Assembly: GCF_014837065.1 (NCBI RefSeq) | Contig: NZ_JACSPP010000035.1 | Coordinates: 1-39,187 of the forward strand | Length of the DNA stretch: 39,187 bases | Direction: 5' to 3' | From: Phocaeicola intestinalis | GTDB taxonomy: Bacteria; Bacteroidota; Bacteroidia; Bacteroidales; Bacteroidaceae | Shown: piece by piece, positions 16,520 to 25,650 of the stretch | How positions within the stretch are numbered: position 1 is the first letter of the stretch | Layout: each line of letters starts with the position of its first letter | The notes under the pieces: model-generated | The model's input: the letters and a program-made list of their open reading frames with translations, nothing else | Told to the model about the DNA's origin: nothing | Database searches by the model: none | Position numbers and translations under genes: made by a program

Positions 16520-17767
16520 TTAAAACTGGAAAATAGCCGTCACTACCAAGCGGTGGTTCAAGACGGTATGCGAAGAAAGCGCCTTGGCTTTCGCATCGAA
16601 TTCATCGCCGTACCAGGCGTTGCACACCGAATATTCGGCACCGAACTTCCAGTGCGGGCGGTTATAAGTCAGTTCGGCGGTGCCGGTGAAAAGCTGGTCG
16701 AGGGTGGTCCCTGTGCCTAACGTGCCGTAGGGCACTTCTTCCGTAGCCCCCAAGCCTTTCAGGTAACCGAAGAACAATGCCGGACGCCACGTCTTGCCGT
16801 ATGCCACGTTCACCCACGTAGTAGAAGTGCGGAGCGGCGCATACTCCTGCTCGCCGGTCACGGGGTCGATGCTCCGGATGCCGTATCCGCCTACGGTGCT
16901 GGCTTGCGTCAGGTTGGTGCCCAATACGGTTTTGGCGGCTACCAGCCAATTGTTACGCGTGTATTTCACATGCGCCTCGCCCGAAATGCCGGTGATGCGT
17001 TCGTCCACCTTATACGTGCCGCTCCCGGTTTCCGACTGGGTACGGGGCGTAATGGAGCTGACATGTACGCCGGCACCGGCTATCAAGCCCGGCCGCTTGT
17101 AATCCACGCCCACATACACCTCGGGGATGCTGCTCCACTTGATGAAATCCTGGTGCTTGCGGGTAGCGGTAGCGCCCGGCTCGTTGGAACTGGGACCTAC
17201 CGAAAGGTATTGCGATTGCCAGATAGCGGCGGCGGTCAGGCGGAAGTTTTCCGAAGTGAAGCGGTACCGGATTTGCGGAGCGCGGCTGAAGGGCTGGTAA
17301 GGAGCACCCATGTTGAGGTTCAGTATTTCGGGAGCCACATCGCCATAGAGCGGATGCCAGGTCTGCCCCACCAGCAACGCCGACTTGCCCCAGTCAAGAT
17401 TGAAATACACGTGGCGGATGCGGAAGAGCGAATACGTTGTGCCCGAACCGCGGAAGTCCACTTCCACCTTTGCCGAAGTCTTTGCCTTGCCCAGCATCGG
17501 TCCCGTCACGTCCACGCCCAAACGGGTATAAAGGGTATAGAAATCGCTGTTCCCGTTGTCGTTCAGGTCTTTTCCGTTAGGGTCTTCCACTTTATCCAGC
17601 GGATACATATAGAACAGTCCGTCCACCGTTTCCGAATTCGACCGGCTGTTATAGAACAAATCGGTACGCACCTGACCATAAAATTTATAGTCGAATCCTT
17701 TCTTCTGCGCATTGCCTGCCAGTATACCTCCCAGCAGGGCTGCCAATAATACAATCTGTTTTTTCAT
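16520..17767 (-). CDS. DcaP-like outer-membrane porin
   Basis: A 415-residue protein with a cleavable signal peptide ('MKKQIVLLAALLGGILAGNAQ') and a beta-barrel pattern throughout, ending in the barrel-terminal 'VTAIFQF' with C-terminal Phe. Segments 'DYKFYGQVRTDLFYNSRS', 'FRIRHVYFNLDWGKSALLVG' and 'FGAEYSVCNAWYG' resemble the trimeric porin DcaP family, which passes small solutes such as dicarboxylates or sugars. The substrate here is not known. It is flanked upstream by an inverted repeat and divergent from the GHL10 gene; a carbohydrate link is inferred only from neighbours. Confidence 0.75.
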   Translation of the reverse strand: MKKQIVLLAALLGGILAGNAQKKGFDYKFYGQVRTDLFYNSRSNSETVDGLFYMYPLDKVEDPNGKDLNDNGNSDFYTLYTRLGVDVTGPMLGKAKTSAKVEVDFRGSGTTYSLFRIRHVYFNLDWGKSALLVGQTWHPLYGDVAPEILNLNMGAPYQPFSRAPQIRYRFTSENFRLTAAAIWQSQYLSVGPSSNEPGATATRKHQDFIKWSSIPEVYVGVDYKRPGLIAGAGVHVSSITPRTQSETGSGTYKVDERITGISGEAHVKYTRNNWLVAAKTVLGTNLTQASTVGGYGIRSIDPVTGEQEYAPLRTSTTWVNVAYGKTWRPALFFGYLKGLGATEEVPYGTLGTGTTLDQLFTGTAELTYNRPHWKFGAEYSVCNAWYGDEFDAKAKALSSHTVLNHRLVVTAIFQF

Positions 17768-17780
17768 ACTATTCTTTATC

Positions 17781-17910
17781 GTTTTTGAAACGCAGATTAG
17801 CGCAGATTAACACAGATTATATTTAATAAATATCCACGACCCCACTGGGACTACAGAATACATCAAATAATCTGCGTTAATCCGCGTTAATCCGCGTTTC
17901 AAACAAAAAC
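17781..17910. repeat. Inverted repeat of degenerate CGCAGATTA units
   Basis: Three tandem copies of a CGCAGATTA-like word (17791-17819), preceded by GTTTTTGAAA, are mirrored by reverse-complement copies at 17867-17910 (TAATCTGCG, TTAATCCGCG, TTTCAAAC). The arms are about 40 bases and imperfect. They fill the divergent gap between the porin and the GHL10 gene, so they might also affect transcription of either. Confidence 0.8.
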
Positions 17911-17958
17911 ACATTTATAAACATCGCCCGCAAAAGTAATAAAAAAGAAAAATGTTTG

Positions 17959-17966
17959 TATCTTTG
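17959..17966 (+). promoter_or_regulatory. -7 element for the GHL10 gene
   Basis: TATCTTTG matches TAnnTTTG and lies 21 bases before the ATG at 17988. No TTTG at the usual -33 position was found. Confidence 0.5.
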
Positions 17967-17987
17967 CCCGCCTAAAAACATCACGAC

Positions 17988-19466
17988 ATGAGACAAAAGC
18001 TACGATATACGATTCTCGCCCTGCTGCTCTTCCCCTTCCTCACCGCTTTCGCGCAAACAGCCCCGAAATACGAGATACGCGCCACGTGGCTCACTACGCT
18101 GGGCGGTATGGACTGGCCTAGCCATAAAGCCGTCTCTCCCCAAGGCATCGAACGCCAGAAGGCCGAACTATGCCATATCCTTGACCAGCTGAAACAAGCC
18201 AACTTCAATACGGTACTTTTCCAAACCCGCCTGCGGGGAGACGTAATCTACCCCTCGGCATTCGAGCCTTTCGCCGAATCGCTGACGGGTACCGAAGGCA
18301 AGCACCCCGGCTACGACCCATTGAAATTCGCCATAGAAGAATGCCACCGGCGGGGCATGGAACTGCATGCCTGGCTCGTGGCTATCCCCATCGGGAACAC
18401 CCGCCAGATACGGATGCTTGGGAAAAACGCCCTGACCCGCAAACACCCCTCGCTCTGCAGGCAATTCAAGGGAAGCTGGTACCTGGACCCGGGCAATCCC
18501 GGAACGGATGAATATCTGGCAAACATCGTGCGCGAAATCGTATCCGGATACGATGTGGACGGCATCCATCTCGATTACATCCGGTACCCCGAGCAGGGGG
18601 AACGCTTCCCCGACCAAAGCACATACCGCAAGTATGGGAAACGGCAAGGCCTGACACAATGGCGGCGGGACAACATCACACGCATCGTGCGCCGGATATA
18701 TACCGAAGTCAAGTCGATGAAACCGTGGGTAAAGGTAAGCAGCTCGCCCATCGGCAAATACCGCGATACGGAACGCTATTCTTCGCACGGCTGGAACGCC
18801 TATGAAGAGGTGTATCAGGACGCCCAGCAATGGCTGAAAGAAGGCATCCACGACGCACTTTTCCCCATGATGTATTTCCAAGGAAACCACTTTTACCCGT
18901 TTGCCCTCGACTGGAAAGAGAATGCATACGGGCGGTGGATTGTGCCCGGACTGGGCATCTACTTCCTGCACCCCAAAGAACAGGACTGGCAACTGGACGA
19001 AGTCATCCGGCAAATCTATTTCATCCGTTCCATCGGGCTGGACGGACAGGCTTACTTCCGTACCCGCTTCCTGCTCGACAATACCAAAAGCGTATTCGAC
19101 GAGCTGAGGCAACATTTCTACCCGCTTCCGGCACTCGTCCCGCCCATGACATGGACGGACAGCATCGCACCTGCCAAGCCCCAAGAGCCGTCTTTCACGC
19201 TTTTAGACCGAGGCATCCGTTTCCGCTGGGAAGCCTCTACCGATAACCTCTCGCCGGTATATTACCGCCTCTATGCGTCGGACACTTATCCGGTAGACAC
19301 GCGGAACCCCCTCAACCTGATTGCCCCACGCATCGAGGACACCCGCTACACCTATGTGCCCGAAGTGCCTTGGCAAGAATACCTCTATTGGGCGGTGACC
19401 GCCGTAGACCGGTGCGGGAACGAAAGCGAACCGCTGGAATTTTTCCAATTGACAAATTATGAATAG
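17988..19466 (+). CDS. GHL10 (DUF187) family glycoside hydrolase-like protein
   Basis: A 492-residue exported protein with a signal peptide ending 'TAFAQ'. The body is a TIM barrel of the GHL10/PF02638 type: 'EIRATWLTTLGGMDWP', 'QLKQANFNTVLFQTRLRGD', 'GMELHAWL', 'YLDPGNPGTDEYL', 'VDGIHLDYIRYP' with the Asp typical of the active site, and 'DALFPMMYFQ'. A fibronectin-like C-terminal part begins near residue 400 ('GIRFRWEASTDNLSPVYYRLY'). Relatives cleave glycan or peptidoglycan-type substrates, but the exact target is unproven. It is probably periplasmic and stands alone between the porin and purM. Confidence 0.85.
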   Translation: MRQKLRYTILALLLFPFLTAFAQTAPKYEIRATWLTTLGGMDWPSHKAVSPQGIERQKAELCHILDQLKQANFNTVLFQTRLRGDVIYPSAFEPFAESLTGTEGKHPGYDPLKFAIEECHRRGMELHAWLVAIPIGNTRQIRMLGKNALTRKHPSLCRQFKGSWYLDPGNPGTDEYLANIVREIVSGYDVDGIHLDYIRYPEQGERFPDQSTYRKYGKRQGLTQWRRDNITRIVRRIYTEVKSMKPWVKVSSSPIGKYRDTERYSSHGWNAYEEVYQDAQQWLKEGIHDALFPMMYFQGNHFYPFALDWKENAYGRWIVPGLGIYFLHPKEQDWQLDEVIRQIYFIRSIGLDGQAYFRTRFLLDNTKSVFDELRQHFYPLPALVPPMTWTDSIAPAKPQEPSFTLLDRGIRFRWEASTDNLSPVYYRLYASDTYPVDTRNPLNLIAPRIEDTRYTYVPEVPWQEYLYWAVTAVDRCGNESEPLEFFQLTNYE

Positions 19467-19522
19467 TTGCTTACCGGCATCGTTTTTACGCCTTTGCGTT
19501 TCCTATTCTCCGAAATATTCAC

Positions 19523-19530
19523 TATTTTTG
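19523..19530 (+). promoter_or_regulatory. -7 element for purM
   Basis: TATTTTTG matches TAnnTTTG, 51 bases upstream of the purM ATG. It probably drives purM and perhaps the small membrane protein, fic and prfA behind it. Confidence 0.5.
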
Positions 19531-19581
19531 CAAATCAATATTATAGCATTTGTAAATCAATAATTCATAACATAAATTCTT

Positions 19582-20751
19582 ATGAGCAACCAACGATATA
19601 TGCAACGCGGCGTGTCGGCATCGAAAGAAGATGTACACAACGCCATCAAGAACATCGACAAAGGCATTTTCCCGAAAGCATTCTGCAAAATCATACCCGA
19701 TATCCTGGGCGGTGACCCTGAATATTGTAACATCATGCATGCCGATGGGGCAGGCACCAAATCTTCTTTGGCTTACCTATACTGGAAGGAAACAGGCGAC
19801 CTCTCGGTTTGGAAAGGCATCGCACAAGACGCGCTGATTATGAACATCGACGACCTGCTCTGCGTGGGAGCGGTCGACAACATATTGGTCTCGTCCACTA
19901 TCGGACGCAACAAACTGCTGGTACCGGGCGAAGTAATCTCCGCCATCATCAACGGTACGGATGAACTGCTTGCCGAACTGCGCGAAATGGGTGTAGGCGT
20001 ATATGCCACGGGAGGCGAAACCGCCGATGTGGGCGACCTGGTGCGCACCATCATCGTAGACTCTACCGTGACCTGCCGCATGAAGCGTGCCGACGTGATA
20101 GACAATGCCAATATCCGCCCGGGCGATGTCATCGTAGGACTTGCCTCCTACGGACAAGCCACGTATGAAAAAGAATACAACGGCGGCATGGGAAGCAACG
20201 GGCTGACCTCGGCACGCCACGATGTGTTCGCCAAATACCTGGCGGAGAAATATCCTGAAAGCTACGACCACGCCGTGCCCGAAGACCTGGTATACAGCGG
20301 AAACCTGAAGCTGACCGACCCGGTAGAAGGCTCGCCCATCGATGCCGGCAAGCTGGTGCTCTCTCCTACCCGCACGTATGCGCCGGTGGTCAAGAAGCTG
20401 CTCGATGCCCTGCGTCCGCACATCCACGGCATGGTGCATTGCTCGGGAGGCGCACAGACGAAGGTGCTCCACTTCGTAGGCGACAATTGCCGGGTAATCA
20501 AAGACAACCTCTTCCCCGTTCCTCCCCTCTTCCGCACCATCAAGGAACAGAGCGGAACAGATTGGGACGAAATGTACAAGGTATTCAACATGGGACACCG
20601 TCTGGAGGTTTACCTCTCGCCCGAACACGCCGAAGAAGTCATCGCCATCTCGAAATCGTTCAACATCGACGCACAAGTAGTAGGACGCATCGAGGAGAGC
20701 GACCATAAGGAACTGATTATCCGGAGTGAGTTCGGGGAGTTCAAGTATTGA
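19582..20751 (+). CDS. purM: AIR synthetase (phosphoribosylformylglycinamidine cyclo-ligase)
   Basis: A 389-residue protein of the PurM/ThiL ATP-dependent superfamily; the enzyme closes FGAM to aminoimidazole ribotide in purine synthesis. Visible features are 'MHADGAGTKSSLAYLYW', 'IAQDALIMNIDDLLCVGA' with the Asp pair, 'YATGGETADVGD' and 'GMVHCSGGAQTKVLHF'. It is longer than the E. coli form (345 residues) and of the variant type found in Bacteroidetes. It heads a plus-strand series with a small membrane gene 1 base later, then fic and prfA. Confidence 0.9.
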   Translation: MSNQRYMQRGVSASKEDVHNAIKNIDKGIFPKAFCKIIPDILGGDPEYCNIMHADGAGTKSSLAYLYWKETGDLSVWKGIAQDALIMNIDDLLCVGAVDNILVSSTIGRNKLLVPGEVISAIINGTDELLAELREMGVGVYATGGETADVGDLVRTIIVDSTVTCRMKRADVIDNANIRPGDVIVGLASYGQATYEKEYNGGMGSNGLTSARHDVFAKYLAEKYPESYDHAVPEDLVYSGNLKLTDPVEGSPIDAGKLVLSPTRTYAPVVKKLLDALRPHIHGMVHCSGGAQTKVLHFVGDNCRVIKDNLFPVPPLFRTIKEQSGTDWDEMYKVFNMGHRLEVYLSPEHAEEVIAISKSFNIDAQVVGRIEESDHKELIIRSEFGEFKY

Positions 20752-20752
20752 T

Positions 20753-21046
20753 ATGGCATACATCCGGTTAGTCTGTTTGATTATCATACTCTCCGCATTC
20801 CTTGTCAGCCGTTGGAAAGGTTTAGCCAGTGTAAACCAATGTGTGCGGAGAGGATATTTTATTTTAATCAGCGTGGCGTGTGTCATCGTAGCCATAGATT
20901 CTACCCTGACCTGCATTGCCCTCATCATGAACCACACGTTCTCGGAAAAAATGTTCCAAGAGCTGCTGTTCTGCATAGTATGGTGGCTCATCTGTTGGGG
21001 TATCGTCTTCCGGCAAATAGACTTTTCAAGAAAGCTTTGGGAATAA
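20753..21046 (+). CDS. Small membrane protein of unknown function
   Basis: A 97-residue protein with three hydrophobic stretches (about residues 2-18, 37-60 and 74-90) and basic residues at the ends ('SRWKGLAS', 'RQIDFSRKLWE'). No family is recognised. The ATG at 20753 lies one base after the purM stop, which argues for coupling, and is preferred to the upstream ATG inside purM. Good codon use throughout and the tight spacing support it as real. The gene ends 49 bases before fic. Confidence 0.6.
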   Translation: MAYIRLVCLIIILSAFLVSRWKGLASVNQCVRRGYFILISVACVIVAIDSTLTCIALIMNHTFSEKMFQELLFCIVWWLICWGIVFRQIDFSRKLWE

Positions 21047-21095
21047 TGCACGACACGTGCCAACCCGAAAAAAGAAACAGAGATAAAATCCTATT

Positions 21096-21860
21096 ATGAT
21101 GTCAGAGAACAATACATTATTAGCGAAACTGGATGCGATGAAATCGCGTTTAGGCTCGTTGCGCCCCCTTCCCAAAGAAGCATTGGAAAAAATAAGGGAA
21201 GCCCTCGACATAGAATATACCTACGAAAGCAACCGGATAGAAGGCAATACGTTGACCTTGCAGGAAACCGCACTTGTGGTAGAAGAAGGGCTCACGATAA
21301 GCGGAAAAAGTATGCGCGAACACTTGGAAGCCATCAACCATCAAGAAGCCATCGCATTTATCAAAGAACTGGCGCAAAAAGAAGAACCTCTGACCGAACG
21401 TGTCATCCTCCAGATTCATGCACTTATCTTGCGAGGTATCGACCGGCAAAACGCAGGACGTTACCGCACAGTGCCTGTACTGATTTCAGGAAGCCGGCAC
21501 GTTCCTCCCCAACCTTATTTGATAGAAAAGCAAATGGAAGACTTCCTGCTCCGTTTCCATGAAATGGAAGCCCAAGGCATGCATCCGGTAGACATTGCCG
21601 CCTATCTGCATGACGAGTTGGTACGCATCCATCCTTTTATAGACGGAAACGGACGGACTTCGCGTTTGCTGATGAACCTTTACCTGTTGCGCCACGGCTC
21701 TGTATTTGTGTTACTAAAAGGAGATGCCGAAAGCAAACTGGCATATTATCAGGCGCTTGAAGCATCGCATGTAGACAAGAATCCGGCTCTTTTCCGCCAA
21801 CTGGTAGAAGAAAAAGAGATAGAAGCTTTACAAACATACATCAATTTGATTGAAGGTTAA
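21096..21860 (+). CDS. Fic-domain AMP-transferase-like protein (class II)
   Basis: A 254-residue Fic protein. The catalytic motif 'HPFIDGNGRTSR' is complete at residues 179-190, and the inhibitory helix motif S-N-R-I-E-G at 45-50 within 'YTYESNRIEGN' is typical of class II Fic proteins, in which the Glu blocks ATP. Such enzymes transfer AMP, or other nucleotide groups, to hydroxyl side chains of target proteins; the target here is unknown. No antitoxin gene is beside it, as expected when the inhibitor is built in. Two ATGs, 21096 and 21099, are possible starts. Its first bases closely copy the start of prfA, which begins 5 bases after its stop. Confidence 0.9.
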   Translation: MMSENNTLLAKLDAMKSRLGSLRPLPKEALEKIREALDIEYTYESNRIEGNTLTLQETALVVEEGLTISGKSMREHLEAINHQEAIAFIKELAQKEEPLTERVILQIHALILRGIDRQNAGRYRTVPVLISGSRHVPPQPYLIEKQMEDFLLRFHEMEAQGMHPVDIAAYLHDELVRIHPFIDGNGRTSRLLMNLYLLRHGSVFVLLKGDAESKLAYYQALEASHVDKNPALFRQLVEEKEIEALQTYINLIEG

Positions 21861-21865
21861 TTTAT

Positions 21866-22978
21866 ATGTCAGAGAATAACAATACATTATTAGAGAAATT
21901 AGACGGACTGGTGGCACGGTTTGAAGAAGTATCGACCCTGATAACCGACCCGTCCGTCATTGCCGACCAGAAACGCTACGTGAAGCTCACCAAGGAATAC
22001 AAAGAGCTGGGCGACATCATGAAGGCACGCGGGGAATACCTGCAATGCCTTGCCGGGCTGGAGGAAGCCAAAGCGATGATGAACGAAAGCGACCCCGAAA
22101 TGAAGGAAATGGCACGTGAGGAAGCCGCCGCATGCGAGGCACGCATACCGGAACTGGAAGAGGAAATCAAGCTTCTGCTCATCCCTGCCGACCCGCAGGA
22201 CGACCGTAATGCCATCCTCGAAATCCGAGGAGGAACCGGAGGGGACGAAGCCGCCATCTTCGCCGGAGACCTTTTCCGCATGTATTCGAAATATTGCGAG
22301 CGCAAAGGTTGGAAGCTGGAAGTATCGAGTGCCAGCGAAGGCGCATCGGGCGGATTCAAGGAAATCATCTGCTCCGTCACGGGAGAAAAAGTCTACGGAA
22401 CACTGAAATACGAATCGGGCGTACACCGCGTACAGCGTGTACCTGCAACCGAAACACAAGGACGCGTACATACCTCGGCGGCATCTGTCGCCGTATTGCC
22501 CGAAGCCGAACCCTTCGATGTGGAAATCAATGAAGGCGAAATCAAATGGGATACGTTCCGAAGCTCTGGTGCCGGAGGTCAGAATGTGAACAAAGTGGAA
22601 TCGGGCGTACGCCTGCGCTATAACTGGAAAAACCCCAATACGGGCGTGGTAGAAGAAATCCTGATAGAATGTACCGAAACGCGCGACCAGCCGAAAAACA
22701 AGGAACGGGCTCTCGCGCGCCTGCGTACCTTTATATATGACAAGGAACACCAGAAGTACATCGACGATATCGCCTCGAAGCGGAAAACCATGGTGAGCAC
22801 CGGAGACCGTTCGGCAAAAATCCGTACCTACAATTACCCGCAGGGACGCATCACCGACCACCGCATCAATTATACCATCTACAACCTTGCCGCCTTCATG
22901 GACGGCGACATACAGGATTGTATCGACCACCTGATAGTGGCGGAAAACGCCGAAAGACTGAAAGAAAGCGAACTATAA
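21866..22978 (+). CDS. prfA: Peptide chain release factor 1
   Basis: A 370-residue class I release factor that reads UAA and UAG and triggers peptide release on the ribosome. It contains the catalytic 'SGAGGQNVNK' with GGQ, the stop-codon-reading 'PAT' in 'QRVPATETQGRVHTSA', an N-terminal coiled segment and the C-terminal 'DHRINYTIYNLAAFMDG'. The length is normal. The start overlaps no other gene and lies 5 bases after fic. The N-terminus 'MSENNNTLLEKLDGLVARFEE' is like other Bacteroides RF1. Confidence 0.96.
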   Translation: MSENNNTLLEKLDGLVARFEEVSTLITDPSVIADQKRYVKLTKEYKELGDIMKARGEYLQCLAGLEEAKAMMNESDPEMKEMAREEAAACEARIPELEEEIKLLLIPADPQDDRNAILEIRGGTGGDEAAIFAGDLFRMYSKYCERKGWKLEVSSASEGASGGFKEIICSVTGEKVYGTLKYESGVHRVQRVPATETQGRVHTSAASVAVLPEAEPFDVEINEGEIKWDTFRSSGAGGQNVNKVESGVRLRYNWKNPNTGVVEEILIECTETRDQPKNKERALARLRTFIYDKEHQKYIDDIASKRKTMVSTGDRSAKIRTYNYPQGRITDHRINYTIYNLAAFMDGDIQDCIDHLIVAENAERLKESEL

Positions 22979-23002
22979 CTTTATCTATATTTATCCAGAA
23001 CA

Positions 23003-24718
23003 ATGAACCGACAATGGCTCCGACAAGCACTACAAACTATGGGCGGAACGTTTCAAACGACCTTGAAGCGTTTCCCCGTCACGGTAGTGTTTGTTCTTGC
23101 CCTGACCTTATACCTCTTTCATCTTATTTCGATTGAAGCAAAAGGTGATGAAAAATTATTTTGGGTAACAGGATATTATCTCTCTACAGGCACCCTTTTA
23201 TCACTCACCTTGCATCTGTGGTGTGAAGAGGTCAAGCGAAACTCACGCAAATGGATGATACAAATAACCATGCATGCATTACTCATTGCTGACACATGGT
23301 TCTTGTATTCCCTCTCGCCCGAACGTTCGCTTACAGAAATCGGCATTGCCCATGCAGCGGCTCTTTTTGCATTGGGACTATCGGTATTTTTTCTCTCATT
23401 CACCCAAGCAAAAAATGACATTCCCAGTTGGAACTTTGCCACATCCAGCATTGGCGCACTAGCAACTTCGCTGGTTATCGGGAGCATCATGAGTGGAGGC
23501 ATCAGCTTGCTGATATTATCCCTTCATACATTGTTCGGCATAGACGTAAGCTACAAATGTTACCTTTACATTCTCACCTTGTGCAACGTATGCCTTGCCT
23601 TATTCCTCTTCCTGGGACTTTTACCCCAAGGGAAAGAAAAACATAACGACCGCCCGTTGCCCAACGCATTCCTCAATAGCATCATCCATTACCTGTTTCT
23701 TCCATTGGAAATAGGTTACATGATTGTATTGTACATCTATGCAGGCAGCATACTCGCAAATTGGGAATTGCCTATCGGATGGGTGTCGTGGCTCGTGACC
23801 ATCATGATGGGAGGATGCATCATCATCGAGTTCGGACTTTATCCTGCACGCATGGAAAAAGAGAAACGGACAGACCGGCTGATTGCACGCTGGTTACCCA
23901 TATTGGCACTGCCACTGCTGATACTGATGACGGTCAGCATCGGACGCCGCCTGCAGGATTATGGCATCACCATCAACCGCCTTTACCTGCTCACATTCAA
24001 CCTCTGGTGCTATCTGGTATGCATCGGCCTGCTAACCAACCGGGCTCGGCGTATCAGTTGGATTCCAATATCGTTTGCATGCATTTTCTTGCTGGTATCG
24101 ATACTTCCGGTCAATTATGCCAGCATCACCCGCAACAAAATACACAAGGACATCGAAACCAGCCTGAAACAGGCCACCACACACCCGCTTCCCTTATCGA
24201 AAGACATCTACGAAACCTGCCTGAAAGAAATGCCCCATGCGCAGGCAGCAAACCTGAACAACCGTATCCGCTACATGCGCGACTGGTTCGGATGGGAAAG
24301 CTTGCAGGACCTGGTTGCCTCAAACATTTCACTCTATACATTACCCGAAACCGAACCGGAATCCCATTCCTACCGAGGACAAACGTCTTCGCCAGTTTCT
24401 GTCAATATACCGCAAGGATACAACAAACTGACGGCTATCGAACAACAAATCTCCGGCACAGACAACGCATTGCCCGAAACATGGTGGAAAAACGGAACAT
24501 TGCCCGTATTGATAGAAGGGACAAACGACACCCTCTACTTCGACCTCAGTATCCTAAAAGAGCTGAATCAGTACGAAACAGAGCCAATGCCTCCAACCGT
24601 CCTCCGATGCAGTTCACCAGAGAAATCATTCATTCTGACCCGTTTCTCATTGAACTACAGCGAACAAGAGCCTGAAGATACGTATCTAAGTTTCAACGGA
24701 TATTTATTTACAAAATAA
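23003..24718 (+). CDS. DUF4153 polytopic membrane protein
   Basis: A 571-residue protein with about ten to twelve hydrophobic segments over residues 20-400, then a soluble tail of about 170 residues with 'SLQDLVASNISLYT' and 'TWWKNGTLPVLIEG', likely outside the cytoplasm. The pattern 'RFPVTVVFVLALTLYLFHL' with 'GYYLSTGTLLSLTLHLWCEEVK' is typical of DUF4153 of Bacteroidetes, whose function is unknown. It follows prfA by 24 bases and precedes pyrF by 24, a neighbourhood of core genes, so it may be cotranscribed with them. Confidence 0.82.
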   Translation: MNRQWLRQALQTMGGTFQTTLKRFPVTVVFVLALTLYLFHLISIEAKGDEKLFWVTGYYLSTGTLLSLTLHLWCEEVKRNSRKWMIQITMHALLIADTWFLYSLSPERSLTEIGIAHAAALFALGLSVFFLSFTQAKNDIPSWNFATSSIGALATSLVIGSIMSGGISLLILSLHTLFGIDVSYKCYLYILTLCNVCLALFLFLGLLPQGKEKHNDRPLPNAFLNSIIHYLFLPLEIGYMIVLYIYAGSILANWELPIGWVSWLVTIMMGGCIIIEFGLYPARMEKEKRTDRLIARWLPILALPLLILMTVSIGRRLQDYGITINRLYLLTFNLWCYLVCIGLLTNRARRISWIPISFACIFLLVSILPVNYASITRNKIHKDIETSLKQATTHPLPLSKDIYETCLKEMPHAQAANLNNRIRYMRDWFGWESLQDLVASNISLYTLPETEPESHSYRGQTSSPVSVNIPQGYNKLTAIEQQISGTDNALPETWWKNGTLPVLIEGTNDTLYFDLSILKELNQYETEPMPPTVLRCSSPEKSFILTRFSLNYSEQEPEDTYLSFNGYLFTK

Positions 24719-24742
24719 AATAACTCTAAACTTAATCACAAC

Positions 24743-25573
24743 ATGAACAAACAACAACTTTTTGAAAACATCAAACGTAAACAATCATTCTTGTGTGTAG
24801 GACTGGACACCGACATCAAGAAAATCCCTGAACACCTGCTGAAAGAAGAAGACCCTGTCTTCGCCTTCAACAAAGCCATCATCGATGCTACCGCCCCTTA
24901 TTGCATCGCCTATAAACCCAACCTGGCTTTCTACGAAAGCATGGGCGTAAAAGGCTGGATAGCTTTCGAAAAAACCGTGGAATATATCAAGAAAAACTAT
25001 CCCGACCAATTCATCATTGCAGATGCCAAGCGCGGAGATATCGGCAATACTTCGGCAATGTATGCCCGTAGCTTTTTCGAAGAACTGGACATCGATGCGG
25101 TGACCGTAGCTCCTTATATGGGAGAAGACAGCGTGACTCCTTTCCTTACCTATGAAGGCAAATGGGTCATCCTACTGGCATTGAACTCGAACAAAGGGTC
25201 GCACGATTTCCAGCTGACCGAAGACAAAGCAGGCGAACGTCTCTTCGAAAAAGTATTGCGTAAATCACAAGAATGGGCAAACGACCAAAACATGATGTAC
25301 GTGGTAGGTGCTACCCAAGGTAAAATGTTCGAAGACATCCGAAAGATTGTACCCAACCATTTCCTGCTTGTTCCGGGCATCGGTGCACAAGGAGGCTCAC
25401 TGGAAGAAGCATGTAAATATGGCATGAACAGCAAGTGTGGGCTGATTGTCAATTCCAGCCGCGCCATCATCTATGCCGACAAGAGCGAAGCCTTCGCCCA
25501 AGCCGCCAAGAATGAAGCCGAAAAGGTTCAGAAACAAATGGCGGAACAATTGAAAGCCGCCCATATAATATAA
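24743..25573 (+). CDS. pyrF: Orotidine 5'-phosphate decarboxylase, type 2
   Basis: A 276-residue decarboxylase that makes UMP from OMP in pyrimidine synthesis. It is of the longer type 2 group: '[14 protein letters not shown]' at the N-terminus, active-site '[13 protein letters not shown]' with the D-x-K-x-x-D charge network, 'VGATQG' and '[15 protein letters not shown]' for phosphate binding. The end '[11 protein letters not shown]' also fits. It is the last gene of the purM-prfA-pyrF block and is followed by a strong hairpin. Confidence 0.95.
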   Translation: MNKQQLFENIKRKQSFLCVGLDTDIKKIPEHLLKEEDPVFAFNKAIIDATAPYCIAYKPNLAFYESMGVKGWIAFEKTVEYIKKNYPDQFIIADAKRGDIGNTSAMYARSFFEELDIDAVTVAPYMGEDSVTPFLTYEGKWVILLALNSNKGSHDFQLTEDKAGERLFEKVLRKSQEWANDQNMMYVVGATQGKMFEDIRKIVPNHFLLVPGIGAQGGSLEEACKYGMNSKCGLIVNSSRAIIYADKSEAFAQAAKNEAEKVQKQMAEQLKAAHII

Positions 25574-25597
25574 TAAGGAGTAAACCGGCTCACGCAT

Positions 25598-25635
25598 CCT
25601 CTCATTGCACCTGCCCCGTGCGGTACAATGAGAGG
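25598..25635 (+). terminator. Hairpin after pyrF, possible terminator
   Basis: CCTCTCATTG (25598-25607) pairs with CAATGAGAGG (25626-25635), extended inside by ACC/GGT. There is no T tract after it, so it may be an RNA-stabilising or repeat hairpin instead of a classic intrinsic terminator. Confidence 0.45.
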
Positions 25636-25650
25636 GCTTATGCATCTCGA

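Noticed and set aside
16181..16720. 179-codon plus-strand frame
   Set aside because: It crosses a hairpin arm and runs antisense into the relic and the porin C-terminus; the composition is unlike a protein.
19777..21063. 428-codon minus-strand frame opposite purM
   Set aside because: It is antisense to purM and the small membrane gene with no recognisable domain.
21899..22930. 343-codon minus-strand frame opposite prfA
   Set aside because: A mirror of the RF1 coding pattern; prfA is certain on the plus strand.
23761..24675. 304-codon plus-strand frame inside the DUF4153 gene
   Set aside because: Out of frame with a well-supported membrane protein; rich in His, Arg and Pro, as frame shadows are.
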